From Diaphorobacter nitroreducens (lineage in GTDB: Bacteria; Pseudomonadota; Gammaproteobacteria; Burkholderiales; Burkholderiaceae_C): DNA of 64,000 nucleotides. How positions within the stretch are numbered: the first letter of the stretch is position 1; every line of letters starts with the position of its first letter. The position numbers were made by a program, and so were the translations under genes. The notes beneath the pieces were generated by a model. That model worked only from the letters and a program-made list of their open reading frames with translations. It searched no databases and was not told the DNA's origin. Below are positions 51,111 to 60,691 of this stretch, piece by piece. The DNA lies in assembly GCA_003755025.1 (NCBI GenBank), contig RJVL01000002.1, positions 124,001-188,000 on the forward strand, in the 5' to 3' direction.

Positions 51111-51210
51111 GCCCCCGAGTCGCTTCGCGCCTGGCCCCTACCCGCTCTCGCATTGCTGCCATGCGGGCAGGGGGACGCAGCCTCGCTACGGGGCGGCGCG
51201 GCCGGCCTAG
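51111..51210. repeat. GC-rich intergenic repeat family B, copy 5 (inverted, diverged)
   Basis: CGCTTCGCGCCTGG, CCCGCTCTCGCA, GCGGGCAGGGGGACG and CCTCGCTACGGGGCGG follow the same order as copy 3. Directly after it, short direct repeats of AGGCC/GGCAT type occur up to about 51235. It separates two Bug genes. Confidence 0.6.
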
Positions 51211-51339
51211 GCCAGCATAGGCCGGCATAGGCCCTTGCTTGGTGGCGGCCCTGGCTTGGGGTGCACCGGTTGCATGGGCTACGGGCGGTGCGTAGCGCTA
51301 TGGATAACTGAGAGGCCATACAGGCAAAGGAGACGCGCG

Positions 51340-52359
51340 ATGAAACACGAAGCCCACCCCCTTGGATGGAACCGGCGCCACCTGCTGGCCCTGGCCGCCG
51401 CAACCGCGGCGGCAGGCCCGCTGGGCGCACGGGCGCAGACCGCGCCCACCGGCTTCGCCACCCGCCCCGTGCGGGTGGTGGTGCCCTTTGCCGCCGGCGG
51501 CGCCACCGACGTGATCGCCCGCATACTGGGTGAGCGCATGGCGCAGCGCTTTGGCCAGTCGGTGGTGGTGGACAACAAGCCCGGCGCGGCCGGCCTGATC
51601 GCCGGCGAGATGGTCGCCAAGGCGCCGCCCGACGGCATGACGGCGCTGCTGGGCACCACCTCGTCGATGCTGACCAACAAGTACCTGTACAAGAAAACGC
51701 CCTACGACCCGCTGACCGAGCTGACCCCGCTGGTGCGCGTGTGCCTGGCGCCGATCGCCCTGGTGGTCACCGCCGACACGCCGGCGCAGAACCTGCAGGA
51801 CTTCATGGCCTGGATCCGCTCCCAGAAGGGCAAGCTGACCTATGGCTCCTACGGCATCGGATCGCACGGCCAACTGGCCTGCACCACGCTCAGCGAGGCG
51901 GCCGGCGCCGACATGACGCATGTGGCCTACAAAGGTGAGGCGCCGATGGTGCAGGACCTGCTGGGCGGACAGATCAAGATCGGCATGGGCAGCCTGCTGT
52001 CGCTCAAGGCGCACGTCGACGCGGGCAAGCTGCGCGCGCTGGCCCTGACCGGCCCGCGTCGCGTGCCGCTGCTGCCCGAGGTGCCCACCTTCACCGAGGC
52101 CGGCTACCCACAGGATGCGCTGTCGATTGTGGGTTGGTTGGCGATTGCCGGCCCCAAAGCCATGCCGGCCGACGTGGCGCGGCAATGGGCCCAGGCCGCC
52201 AACCACGCCGTGGCCAGCCGCGAGGGCCTGGCGCGCATCATCGCCGCCGGCTTCGTACCGGTGGACGACGACACGCCCGAGAAGTTCGCCCGCCTGTGGG
52301 CCCAGGAAGCCCCTGTCTGGGGCCGCCTGCTGCAAGCTGCAGGCGTCCAACCCAGCTGA
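51340..52359 (+). CDS. Bug/TctC-family substrate-binding protein
   Basis: A 339-residue binding protein. Start at MKHEAHP with an AAGGAGA ribosome site. NRRHLLALAAA is a twin-arginine-like signal, cleaved near ARA-QTA; then RPVRVVVPFAAGGATD, NKPGAAGLIAG and LGGQIKIGMGS. It is the second of two Bug genes in a row behind the ligase and dehydrogenase, and is convergent with the thioesterase gene 27 bases on. Confidence 0.9.
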   Translation: MKHEAHPLGWNRRHLLALAAATAAAGPLGARAQTAPTGFATRPVRVVVPFAAGGATDVIARILGERMAQRFGQSVVVDNKPGAAGLIAGEMVAKAPPDGMTALLGTTSSMLTNKYLYKKTPYDPLTELTPLVRVCLAPIALVVTADTPAQNLQDFMAWIRSQKGKLTYGSYGIGSHGQLACTTLSEAAGADMTHVAYKGEAPMVQDLLGGQIKIGMGSLLSLKAHVDAGKLRALALTGPRRVPLLPEVPTFTEAGYPQDALSIVGWLAIAGPKAMPADVARQWAQAANHAVASREGLARIIAAGFVPVDDDTPEKFARLWAQEAPVWGRLLQAAGVQPS

Positions 52360-52386
52360 GCAGCCCCACTGGCCGCCCGCTGGCGC

Positions 52387-52854
52387 CTAGGCGATGGCGG
52401 ATGCAGTGGAGCGGGCGATCAGCTTGAAGCTGCCCGTCGCCATGGCCACCAGCGTGCCGTCCTCGGCGCGCACTTCGCCGCGCACGAAGCTGATGGAGCG
52501 GCCGCGCCGCTCGCAGCGCGCGGTGGCAATCAGATCGCCCGTGCCCGCGGCGACGTAATGCAGCGTCAGGTCGATGGTGGCCACGCCATAGGCAGCCGGG
52601 TCGTGCGCGCGCGCCGCCGCAGCTAGCGTGCAGTCCAGCAGCGTAGCGATCGATCCGCCGTGGACCTCGCCACGGCTGTTGGCCTGGTCCGCCTGGAAGC
52701 CCATGCGCACCTGGGCCATGTCGTGGCCGATGCGCTCACCGCGCAGCGCCATGGCGCGGGCCATGGCCATGGGCAGGCCAAAGAACATGTCGGGGGCTTC
52801 GCCGGCGAAGGGGCTCAGGGGAATGTCGGCGGTGATGGAAGACGGTTGTTGCAT
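52387..52854 (-). CDS. PaaI-type hotdog thioesterase
   Basis: A 155-residue hotdog protein. The signature SRGEVHGGSIATLLDCTLAA places the catalytic region at about 65-85; ATIDLTLHYV and the C-terminal ATGSFKLI follow. I start at MQQPSSI; the longer frame upstream covers a GC-rich repeat-like segment. It is the last gene of a minus-strand unit with Bug, ligase and Bug genes and probably recycles CoA from unproductive thioesters. Confidence 0.85.
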   Translation of the reverse strand: MQQPSSITADIPLSPFAGEAPDMFFGLPMAMARAMALRGERIGHDMAQVRMGFQADQANSRGEVHGGSIATLLDCTLAAAARAHDPAAYGVATIDLTLHYVAAGTGDLIATARCERRGRSISFVRGEVRAEDGTLVAMATGSFKLIARSTASAIA

Positions 52855-52991
52855 GAAGGGGATTGTCAGTGGTTCATGGTGCACCCGCACGGCAGGGCCC
52901 AGGCACGGGCGGCCGCGCAAGCGGCCTATGCCGGCCGCGCCGCGCTGGCGCAACCGCGAGCGGGGGAAGCGGCGCAGCGGCTCAGGGGGTG

Positions 52992-53987
52992 TCAATCCAC
53001 TCTTGCCCCCGTGGACTTGACCACGGCGGCCCAGCGCGTGATCTCGCGCTCGATGTGCGCCTGCAGCGCCTCGGGGGTGGAGCCCACGGGCTCGTAGCCG
53101 CCGGCAGCCAGTTGGGATTGCAGCTGGGGCTGGCGCAGCGCGGCGGCGATCTCGCGGCTCAGGCGCTGGGTGATCTCGGGTGGCGTGCCGGCTGGCGCGA
53201 TCAGCGCATACCAGCCGGTCACGTCAAAGCCGGCCATGCCCTGCTCCTGCACCGTCGGCACCTCGGGCGCCAGGGCCGAGCGCTGCGGGCTGGTGACGGC
53301 CAGCGCATGCATGCGCCCGCCGCGGATGTGCGGCATGGAGGTGGAGATGCTGTCGAACGTGAGGTCGATGTCACCCGCCAGCATGGCATTGACCACGCCG
53401 GCGCTGCCTTTGTAGGGCACGTGCGTCATCTTGACCCCAGCAATGCTGCTGAAGTATTCCGCCGCGAGGTGCCCGGTGTTGCCGTTACCGGCCGAGCCAA
53501 AGGTGAGTTTGCCCGGCGCCGCCTTGGCGGCCTGGATCAGCTCATGGATGTTTTTTGCAGGCAGCTTGCCGCTGGCCGCCACCACCATGGGCAGGTTGGC
53601 CACCAGCGACACGGGGGCGAAGTCCTTGCGCGTGTCGTAGGGCAGCTTGGGGTAGAGGCTGTCGTTGATGGCATGCGCTGCCAGCACCATGAACACGGTG
53701 TAGCCATCGGGCTTGGCCCGCGCCACATACTGCGAGGCCAGTGTGCCGCCCGCCCCGGGTTTGTACTCCAGCACCACGGGCTGGCCCAGCTGCTGCTGCA
53801 ACTGCATCGCCAAGGGGCGCCCCAGCAGGTCGGCGCTGCCACCAGGCGGGTAGGGAATCACGAGCTGGATCGGCTTGGCGGGCCAGGCGTCCGCGGCGTA
53901 GGCAACGGGCGCCAGCAGGGCGCTGGCGGTCAGGGCCATGCTGGCGAGCAAGGCGCGGCGCAGCCGCGAGGGACGAGGCAGTGACAT
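52992..53987 (-). CDS. Bug/TctC-family substrate-binding protein
   Basis: A 331-residue binding protein with signal peptide cleaved near AYA-ADA, then WPAKPIQLVIPYPPGGSAD. EYKPGAGGTLASQYV, VPYKGSAGVVNAMLAGDIDL and LAPEVPTV follow. It lies 27 bases after the CoA ligase and closes the second Bug-ligase-Bug module. The 137-base gap to the thioesterase contains a fragment resembling family-B repeats (52957-52993). Confidence 0.9.
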   Translation of the reverse strand: MSLPRPSRLRRALLASMALTASALLAPVAYAADAWPAKPIQLVIPYPPGGSADLLGRPLAMQLQQQLGQPVVLEYKPGAGGTLASQYVARAKPDGYTVFMVLAAHAINDSLYPKLPYDTRKDFAPVSLVANLPMVVAASGKLPAKNIHELIQAAKAAPGKLTFGSAGNGNTGHLAAEYFSSIAGVKMTHVPYKGSAGVVNAMLAGDIDLTFDSISTSMPHIRGGRMHALAVTSPQRSALAPEVPTVQEQGMAGFDVTGWYALIAPAGTPPEITQRLSREIAAALRQPQLQSQLAAGGYEPVGSTPEALQAHIEREITRWAAVVKSTGARVD

Positions 53988-54014
53988 GGCAGTCTCCGGG
54001 TGGTGAGAGGAAAG

Positions 54015-55583
54015 TCAGCCGGCGATGGGCGCCGCTTGCAGGTACTGCTCGCGCAGCGTGCGCTTGAGCACCTTGCCGATCTCGCTGCGCGGCAGGCGTT
54101 CGACCAGCCGCAGGTCGGCCACGCGCTGGGTCTTGCCCACGCGGGTGTTCAGCCATTCGCGCAGCTCTTCGGCGATGGGCTGTGCGCCCGAGCGCGCCAC
54201 CACGTAGGCCACGGGGGTCTCGCCCCACTGCTCGGAGGGCACGCCGACCACGGCGCACTCGGCCACCTGGGGGTGCTGGCACAGCACGGCCTCGATGTCG
54301 CTCGGGTAGACGTTGAAGCCGCCCGTGATGATCATGTCCTTCTTGCGGTCGCCCAGCACGATGAAACCGTCCGCGTCCAGCCGGCCCACGTCACCGCTGC
54401 GGATGTAGCGCCGGCCTTCAGCGTCGAACCACTCGGCCTCGCGCGTCTTGCCCTCCAGGCGGTAGTAGCCGCTCATCATCCCGGCCGAGCGGCCGACGAT
54501 CTCGCCCTGCTCCCCGGCGGGCAGCTCGCGCCCCTCCTCGTCGATGAATCGGATGTCGGCGCCCTCGCCGGGGCGGCCCACGGTGTGCAGCTTGGTCGGG
54601 TGGTCGTGGCAGTGCAGCTCGCAGCGCACGCCGCCCTCGGTCATGCCGTAGTACTCGATGAGCCGGCCAGGCCAGCGCCGCAGCACCTCGGCCTTGAGCG
54701 CCGCGCTGAAGGGCGCGCTGGTGCAGAACTTGTGTTGCAGCCGGCTCAAGTCGGTGCGATCAAAGTCCGGGCAGGCCATCAGGCGCTGGTATTGCACGGG
54801 CACCAGCATGGTGTGGGTGGCGCCGTGCTGCTGGGCCAGCGCCAGATAGCGCGCGGCATCGAACTTGCGCATCAGCACCAGCGTGCCGCCCAGCGCCAGC
54901 GTGGGCAACGCCGCCACCAGCGTGGTGTTGGAGTACAGCGGCGTGGCGCACAGCGAGACGGCATCGGGCCCATAGCCATTGGTGACCGCGCGCCGCACAT
55001 GCGCCCAGCGCATGGCCCAGGACTGCACGATGCCCTTGGGCACGCCCGTGGTGCCCGAGGAATAGATCACGTTGAACGGCCAGTCGGGCACCGGCGTGAT
55101 CGGCGCCGGCGCGCCGTCGCCCTGGGCCAGCCATTGCGACCAGGGCTCGCCCGCCTCGGGCGCACCGTCCAGGGCCACGCAGCGCAGCGCAGCGCCGGCA
55201 TGCAACGGCCATTGCGCGGCCACCTCGCGGTCACGCAGCACCAGGCGCGCGCCGCAGTTGTCCAGCATGGCGCTCAGGTGCTCCGCCGTGGCCGAGGGCG
55301 CGAGCGGCGCCACGGCCACGCCAGCGCGCAGCGCGCCCAGATAAGCCAGCACATATTCGACCGAGGTGCCTGCGCAGATGGCCACCACGTCACCGGGTTG
55401 CATTCCGTCGCGCTGCAGGCTGCGCGCCACGCGGTCCATGCCGGCGCGCAGCGCGGCGTAGTCCAGCCGCTGGCCCTCCAGGACCAGGGCGGTGTGGCCA
55501 GGGCGGTGCGCGGCCTGGCGTTCAATCAGTTCGGGCAGCGAGCCGAAGGGCTGGGCCAGCAGGTGTTCGATGTCTGGATGCAT
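54015..55583 (-). CDS. AMP-dependent acyl-CoA synthetase
   Basis: A 522-residue ANL ligase. P-loop YSSGTTGVPKGIVQSW, EYYGMTEGGVRCELHCH, IRSGDVGRLDADGFIVLGDR and the catalytic lysine in LPRSEIGKVLKRTL. Start taken at MHPDIEHLL; the upstream frame extension of 105 codons has no family resemblance. It is flanked on both sides by Bug genes (27 and 46 bases), the same arrangement as the ligase at 22072. Confidence 0.92.
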   Translation of the reverse strand: MHPDIEHLLAQPFGSLPELIERQAAHRPGHTALVLEGQRLDYAALRAGMDRVARSLQRDGMQPGDVVAICAGTSVEYVLAYLGALRAGVAVAPLAPSATAEHLSAMLDNCGARLVLRDREVAAQWPLHAGAALRCVALDGAPEAGEPWSQWLAQGDGAPAPITPVPDWPFNVIYSSGTTGVPKGIVQSWAMRWAHVRRAVTNGYGPDAVSLCATPLYSNTTLVAALPTLALGGTLVLMRKFDAARYLALAQQHGATHTMLVPVQYQRLMACPDFDRTDLSRLQHKFCTSAPFSAALKAEVLRRWPGRLIEYYGMTEGGVRCELHCHDHPTKLHTVGRPGEGADIRFIDEEGRELPAGEQGEIVGRSAGMMSGYYRLEGKTREAEWFDAEGRRYIRSGDVGRLDADGFIVLGDRKKDMIITGGFNVYPSDIEAVLCQHPQVAECAVVGVPSEQWGETPVAYVVARSGAQPIAEELREWLNTRVGKTQRVADLRLVERLPRSEIGKVLKRTLREQYLQAAPIAG

Positions 55584-55629
55584 GGAATCGGGAGAGCAGT
55601 GAAAAGAGGGGGCGCGCGCCCCGCCTGGG

Positions 55630-56580
55630 TTATTCGAGGGACAGGCCCGCCGCCTTGACGATCTGTGCCCAGCTCTTGCGTTCCTGGGCGATGAAGGCGT
55701 CGTACTCGGCCGGCGTCTCGCCACCGGGCACGCCGCCCAGTTCGGCAAAGCGCTGGCGCACCTCGGGCGTTTGCATGGCCTTGCGCGCCGATTGCTGCAG
55801 GCGCTCGACCACCGCATCGGGCGTGCCGGTCGGCGCCAGCAGGCCGAACCAGGCCGTGACTTGCATGGGCACGCCGGCCTCGGCCATGGTCGGCACATCA
55901 GGCAGTTGCGCCGAGCGCTCGGCGCTGGTGATGGCCAGCGCGCGGAACTTGCCGGCCTTGATGTGCGGCATGGAGCTGGGCAGGTTGTCGATCATGAAAT
56001 CCACCTGCTGCCCCAGCAGCGCCGTGACGGCAGGCGCCGCGCCGGGATAAGGCACGAGGGTCACTTCGATACCGGACTTCTGACGGAACATCTCCGAGGA
56101 CATATGGGGCGACTGCCCCACGCCCGAGGTGGACACATTGAGGCGGCGCGTCTTCGCCAGGCTGACCAGCTCCTGCGCACTGCGCACGGGGGAGTCGGCA
56201 TGGACCACGAGGATGTTGGGCACGGAGATCACGTTGGTGATGCCGCGCAGGTCGCTTTCCTTGTAGCTGAGCTGCTTGTAGAGGCTGAAGTTGATCGCCA
56301 CCGGGCCGATGTTGCCCATGAGCAGCGTGTAGCCGTCGGGCTTGGCGCGCGCCACCTGCGCGGTGCCGATGCTGCCGCCGCCGCCACCTTTGTTCTCCAC
56401 GACGATGGAAGTGCCCAGGTCCTTGGCCATCTTCTCGGCCAGCACGCGCGCCGCGATGTCGGTGGTGCCGCCCGCAGCGGCTGGCACGACGATGGTGATG
56501 GGACGCTCGGGCCAGGCAGCCCAGGTGGCCAGCGGAAGGGCGGTCAGGCAGAGGGCAAGCAGATGGCGGCGCAGGGGCAT
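55630..56580 (-). CDS. Bug/TctC-family substrate-binding protein
   Basis: A 316-residue binding protein. Short signal peptide MPLRRHLLALCLTALPLA with cleavage near TWA-AWP, then WPERPITIVVPAAAGGTTD. NKGGGGGSIG and ITNVISVPNILVV are shared with the Bug protein at 42916. It is the first gene of the Bug-ligase-Bug-thioesterase unit. The 179 bases upstream carry no clear site. Confidence 0.9.
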   Translation of the reverse strand: MPLRRHLLALCLTALPLATWAAWPERPITIVVPAAAGGTTDIAARVLAEKMAKDLGTSIVVENKGGGGGSIGTAQVARAKPDGYTLLMGNIGPVAINFSLYKQLSYKESDLRGITNVISVPNILVVHADSPVRSAQELVSLAKTRRLNVSTSGVGQSPHMSSEMFRQKSGIEVTLVPYPGAAPAVTALLGQQVDFMIDNLPSSMPHIKAGKFRALAITSAERSAQLPDVPTMAEAGVPMQVTAWFGLLAPTGTPDAVVERLQQSARKAMQTPEVRQRFAELGGVPGGETPAEYDAFIAQERKSWAQIVKAAGLSLE

Positions 56581-56759
56581 GTCGTGTCCTTGTCGTGTGC
56601 GATGGGGTTCACCACACGATAAGGGCAGGCTGACGGCGACGGCTCAGGGTTTCATGGGAGACACGCTTCGTGATTCAGCAACCCATGCTTAGGCAGGTTG
56701 AAAGGACGGCGGGGACGCGTGTACACGTGGTGACTGCGGCCGCCGGCCGGACACGCCTG

Positions 56760-57968
56760 TCAAGCCGTGGCACGTTGCACGAATCGCGCAAGACGCTCCA
56801 CGCCCTCACGCAGTCTGGCCCCATCGGACACCGCGTGGCACCAGCGCAGCCAGCCTTCACCCTCGGGGCCGAAGGCCGCGCCCGGCGCCAGGCCCAAGCC
56901 GACCTCGCTCACCAGATGTTTGGCAAGCGCCAGGGAGTCGTCAAAGCCCGCCAGGCGGAAGAACACGTACATCGCCCCGCCGGCATCGGGCACTTCCACA
57001 CCCGGCACGGCACGCAGCGCTTGCACCAGCAGCCGGCGGCTTTCCACGAGGCCCGCGCGCAGCTGCGCCACATGCGCCTCGCCCTGCTGCAAAGCCACCG
57101 TTGCGGCGCGCTGCACGGGCTCGAAGATGCAGGAGAAGTTGTATTCAATGACCTTGCCCAGGTCGGCCTCCAGCGCCTCGGGCACCACCATCCAACCTAC
57201 GCGCCAACCCGTCATGCACCACGCCTTGGAACAACTGTTGACCGAGATGATGCGGTCGCCCGGTGCGTAGTGGCGCAGGAAAGAAGGTGCGCTGGCCAGC
57301 TGCGGGTCGTACACCAGACGCTCGTACACGTCGTCGCTCAGAATCCAGATGCCATGGCGGCGGCAGTGCGCGAGGATCGCCACCAGGCTTTCCTCATCGA
57401 TGGTCCAGCCTGTGGGGTTGTTGGGTGAATTGAGGATGAGCATGCGCGTGCCCGGCGTGAGCGCATCCAGCAGCCGATCCAGCGCAAGCGTCCAGCGCCC
57501 GCCCCGCACCACCAGTGGCACGCGTTCAACCTGCGCGCCCAGGATGCGCGGCATCTCCAGCAGGTTGGGCCACAGCGGCGTGACGGCCACCACGCGGTCG
57601 CCCGGTGACAGCAGCATCTGGCAGGTAAGCATCAGCCCGGCATCGCCCGAGGCCACAGCGCCGATGCGCTGGGCGGACACCTCGCGTCCGTGCAGGCCCG
57701 AGAGATATTGCGCGATGGCCTCGCGCAGGTAGGGCCGGCCCAGATTCTGCGAATAGAAGGTCTCGCCCGAACCGAGCGACTGCGCCGCCGCATCCCGGAT
57801 GAACTGCGGCGTGGGCTGATCGGACTCGCCAAACCAGAAGGGCAGCACGTCCGCGCGGCCCATGCCGGTGTTGGCGACTTCGCGGATCAGCGATCCGCCC
57901 AGGCTCTGGATGGCGGGCCGCGCCAGGGCGGGCAGGAGGGTATCGGTGGGCGAAGCGGGGTTGTGCAT
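56760..57968 (-). CDS. Pyridoxal-phosphate aminotransferase, class I/II
   Basis: A 402-residue fold-type I aminotransferase. [12 protein letters not shown] holds the cofactor-binding Asn, [13 protein letters not shown] the Asp and Tyr, and [19 protein letters not shown] the Schiff-base lysine and phosphate Arg. It belongs with the aspartate/aromatic aminotransferase group; amino-donor preference cannot be set. It lies 58 bases after the serine deaminase gene on the same strand. Confidence 0.9.
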   Translation of the reverse strand: MHNPASPTDTLLPALARPAIQSLGGSLIREVANTGMGRADVLPFWFGESDQPTPQFIRDAAAQSLGSGETFYSQNLGRPYLREAIAQYLSGLHGREVSAQRIGAVASGDAGLMLTCQMLLSPGDRVVAVTPLWPNLLEMPRILGAQVERVPLVVRGGRWTLALDRLLDALTPGTRMLILNSPNNPTGWTIDEESLVAILAHCRRHGIWILSDDVYERLVYDPQLASAPSFLRHYAPGDRIISVNSCSKAWCMTGWRVGWMVVPEALEADLGKVIEYNFSCIFEPVQRAATVALQQGEAHVAQLRAGLVESRRLLVQALRAVPGVEVPDAGGAMYVFFRLAGFDDSLALAKHLVSEVGLGLAPGAAFGPEGEGWLRWCHAVSDGARLREGVERLARFVQRATA

Positions 57969-58026
57969 GCGGGCCAGATGGAAAGCGAAAAGGTATGGGA
58001 AACAGGGCGCTACGGGTCGTAGCGCG

Positions 58027-59415
58027 TCAGCACTCCACGATGTTCACCGCGAGGCCGCCGCGCGAAGTCTCCTTGTACTTGGTCATCATGTCCGCGCCGG
58101 TCTCGCGCATGGTCTTGATGACCTGGTCCAGGCTCACATGGTGCGTCCCGTCGCCATGCAGCGCCATGCGCGCGGCGTTGATGGCCTTCACCGAAGCCAG
58201 GGCGTTGCGCTCGATGCACGGGATCTGCACCAGCCCGCCCACCGGGTCGCAGGTCAGGCCCAGGTGGTGCTCCATGCCGATCTCGGCGGCGTTCTCCACC
58301 TGCGCGGGCGTGCCGCCCAGCACGGCGCACAGGCCCGCCGCAGCCATGGAGCAGGCCACACCCACCTCGCCCTGGCAACCGACCTCGGCGCCCGAGATGG
58401 AGGCGTTCTCCTTGTACAAGATGCCGATGGCCCCAGCCGTGAGCAGGAAGTCGACCACGCCACCCTCGGTAGCGCCGGGAATGAAGCGCCAGTAGTAATG
58501 CAGCACCGCCGGCACGATGCCCGCCGCGCCATTGGTGGGGGCCGTGACCACGCGCCCGCCGGCGGCGTTCTCCTCGTTCACGGCCAGGGCGAACAGGTTC
58601 ACCCAGTCGATCACCTGCAGCGGGTCCTGCTGGGTGTCGGGCGCGTTCTTCAGCGCCTGGTGCAGCGCGGGCGCACGCCGGCGCACCTGGAAGCCGCCGG
58701 GCAGCACCCCGCCCACGCTGCAGCCGCGCGCCACGCAGTCCTGCATGGCGCGCCAGATGGCGAGCAGGCCGGCGTCGATCTCGGCGTCGGTGCGCCAGTG
58801 GCGTTCGTTCAGGCGCATCACCTGCGCGATCGATCCGCCCTGCGCCGCGGCCTGCGCCAGCAGCTGTTCGCCACTGTGAAAGGGCAGCGGCAGCACCTCG
58901 GTGTCGGGCGCGATGGCGGCCTGGCGCTGTGCGTCAGCGGCCGCCTCCTCGCTCACGATGAAGCCGCCGCCCACCGAGTAGTACACCTGCGCGGCCAGCG
59001 TGCCGCCCGCCGCATCGAAAGCCTCGAAACGCATGCCGTTGGCGTGCAGTGGCAGCGTGACGTCGGGTACCAGCAGCAGGTCGGCCGCCTCGTCGAATGC
59101 CACTTCGGGGCCGTCGGCCAGCGGCAGGCGGCCCCGGCTGCGGATGCGGGCGATGAGCGGCTCGATGGCGTCCACCTCCACGGTGTCCGGCGCATGGCCG
59201 GCCAGGCCCAGCAGCACGGCGCGGTCGCTCGCGTGCCCGCGCCCCGTGGCGCCCAGCGAGCCGTAGAGCGTGCTGCGCACGCGCGCCACCTGCGCCAGCA
59301 CCCCCTCGCGCGCCAGCCGCTGCGCGAACAGCCGCGCAGCGCGCATGGGCCCCACGGTGTGCGAACTGGACGGCCCGATGCCGATCTTGAACAAGTCGAA
59401 AACGCTGACGGCCAT
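58027..59415 (-). CDS. sdaA: L-serine ammonia-lyase (4Fe-4S serine deaminase)
   Basis: A 462-residue single-chain enzyme converting L-serine to pyruvate and ammonia. The N-terminal beta domain starts [20 protein letters not shown], the hallmark of the family; the alpha domain has [36 protein letters not shown] and [18 protein letters not shown], which supply the Fe-S cysteines, and ends with the C-terminal tail [12 protein letters not shown] whose Cys can cap the cluster. I start at MAVSVFD. The aminotransferase follows; together they form an amino-acid degradation pair. Confidence 0.94.
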   Translation of the reverse strand: MAVSVFDLFKIGIGPSSSHTVGPMRAARLFAQRLAREGVLAQVARVRSTLYGSLGATGRGHASDRAVLLGLAGHAPDTVEVDAIEPLIARIRSRGRLPLADGPEVAFDEAADLLLVPDVTLPLHANGMRFEAFDAAGGTLAAQVYYSVGGGFIVSEEAAADAQRQAAIAPDTEVLPLPFHSGEQLLAQAAAQGGSIAQVMRLNERHWRTDAEIDAGLLAIWRAMQDCVARGCSVGGVLPGGFQVRRRAPALHQALKNAPDTQQDPLQVIDWVNLFALAVNEENAAGGRVVTAPTNGAAGIVPAVLHYYWRFIPGATEGGVVDFLLTAGAIGILYKENASISGAEVGCQGEVGVACSMAAAGLCAVLGGTPAQVENAAEIGMEHHLGLTCDPVGGLVQIPCIERNALASVKAINAARMALHGDGTHHVSLDQVIKTMRETGADMMTKYKETSRGGLAVNIVEC

Positions 59416-59497
59416 GGGCAAGACTCCAGAGGGCAAGGATTACGGTCGTGCGCCATGCTGGCGCGGTCGCGATGGCAAGGGAATCGGGTGTTTCGCC

Positions 59498-60547
59498 CTA
59501 GCCAGGCCCCGCCGGTGCCGCAAGCGGCGCCGGCTGCACGCGCAGCGCCAGGCAGAAGGGCTGCACGCAGGGTGCGCGGCCTTCGTAGGGGCAGCCGGGC
59601 GCGCTGCAGGGGGGCTCGGCCGCACGGTCGTGTTCTTGCACACGCGACTGGCCGCTGGCCTGCAGCGCGGCCAGGGCCAGCCAGGGGTCGGTGCGCGCCT
59701 GCAGCGGGTCGCGCCCGTACACCACGGCGGCCGCACCGGGTGCCGGCGCCAGGTCCAGCGACAGCCACCCGCTGGTGCGCTGGCCCGCGGCGCCCGGGCC
59801 TTGCAGCACCAGCGCGAACAGTCCGGGCGCCAGCGCCTGTGGCGGTCCGGCAAAGCCCACCGACAGGGCCGCTGGCGCGGTGGGCGCAGACGGCAGCGCA
59901 GGCATTGCGGCAGCAGGCAGGCGCAGCGTGAGCGTGAAGCCGCGCGCACCGTCGGGCGTGTACACCATGCCTTGCGCCACGCGCGCAATCTGCAAAGCCG
60001 GCAGTCCGGTGCCGCCGGCCGCCGGGTCGGTGCCGGCGGGCCACGGCTGGGCCGCCAGCACACGCGGCGCCGCGCCGCCAGCCGGGCCAATTTGCTGCAC
60101 CAGCGTATTCAACAGCCGCAGCAGCGGCGCCCCCACACCCTGGGCAGGCCACGGCGCAGGGATGGCCGCGGCGCGCGCAAAAGCGCCCTCGTCGGCCACG
60201 GCATCGGCGGAAAGAGCCGCCGGCCCGTGGGATGCGGCCGCTGCCCTGGACGATGCAACCGCGCCGCCAGCCATCGCCTGCAGGCCCTGGCGTGCCTGAT
60301 CGGAAAGGCTTACCCGCTCACGGCCTGCCGGCACGGCAGGCATGGGGGGCAGCGCCGTCGGCAGCAGGTTTGGCGAAAACGGCACAGGGGGAGCGTCGGT
60401 CGGCGCGGAGCCAGCTGGCGGGGCGCCCGCCGGGGTGGGCGCTGCCGGCGCGGCCAGCAGCCAGTTCTGCCGCTGCAGCGCAGCCTCGGCCAGCACGCGC
60501 ACGGCGGGTGCCAGCGGCGGACGGGGCGGGTCGATGGAGGAGGCCAT
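59498..60547 (-). CDS. Unknown Ala/Pro-rich protein with C-terminal Cys cluster
   Basis: A 349-residue protein I do not recognise. Residues 1-130 are low complexity, rich in Ala and Pro; 130-300 appear to form beta-strands (GMVYTPDGARGFTLTLRLP, GLFALVLQGPG). Near the end four cysteines are spaced C314-x4-C319-x7-C327-x4-C332, which could bind zinc or a metal. No signal peptide or membrane helix is evident. Third-position GC and length support a real gene, and no other frame offers a better one. It lies between serine deaminase and norR. The middle part loosely recalls flagellar hook-length proteins, but I would not name it so. Confidence 0.6.
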   Translation of the reverse strand: MASSIDPPRPPLAPAVRVLAEAALQRQNWLLAAPAAPTPAGAPPAGSAPTDAPPVPFSPNLLPTALPPMPAVPAGRERVSLSDQARQGLQAMAGGAVASSRAAAASHGPAALSADAVADEGAFARAAAIPAPWPAQGVGAPLLRLLNTLVQQIGPAGGAAPRVLAAQPWPAGTDPAAGGTGLPALQIARVAQGMVYTPDGARGFTLTLRLPAAAMPALPSAPTAPAALSVGFAGPPQALAPGLFALVLQGPGAAGQRTSGWLSLDLAPAPGAAAVVYGRDPLQARTDPWLALAALQASGQSRVQEHDRAAEPPCSAPGCPYEGRAPCVQPFCLALRVQPAPLAAPAGPG

Positions 60548-60611
60548 GGCGCCCCAGTGTCGCAGAGCGCGAGCCCCGCGCCAACGGTGGCGGCCTCCCG
60601 AGGGGAGGCTT

Positions 60612-60672
60612 TTTGCTACTCAATTAATAGCTTCTACCGCTTACTGGATAAGCGCTAGAGGCAATTTTATTT
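60612..60672. repeat. Palindromic repeat family A, copy 12; terminator of norR
   Basis: CCGCTTACTGGATAAGCGCTAGAGGC with AT-rich flanks on both sides (quoted in parts: CCGCTTA and TAAGCGCTAGAGG). It lies in the 144-base gap downstream of norR and upstream of the unknown gene. Confidence 0.65.
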
Positions 60673-60691
60673 CAAAACCCTGCGCGAAGCC

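Noticed and set aside
54000-55658. A 552-codon open frame on the plus strand
   Set aside because: Antisense to the CoA ligase at 54015; His/Gly/Arg-rich shadow.
57862-59931. A 689-codon open frame on the plus strand
   Set aside because: Antisense to sdaA and the aminotransferase; composition is that of a shadow frame and no motif is recognisable.
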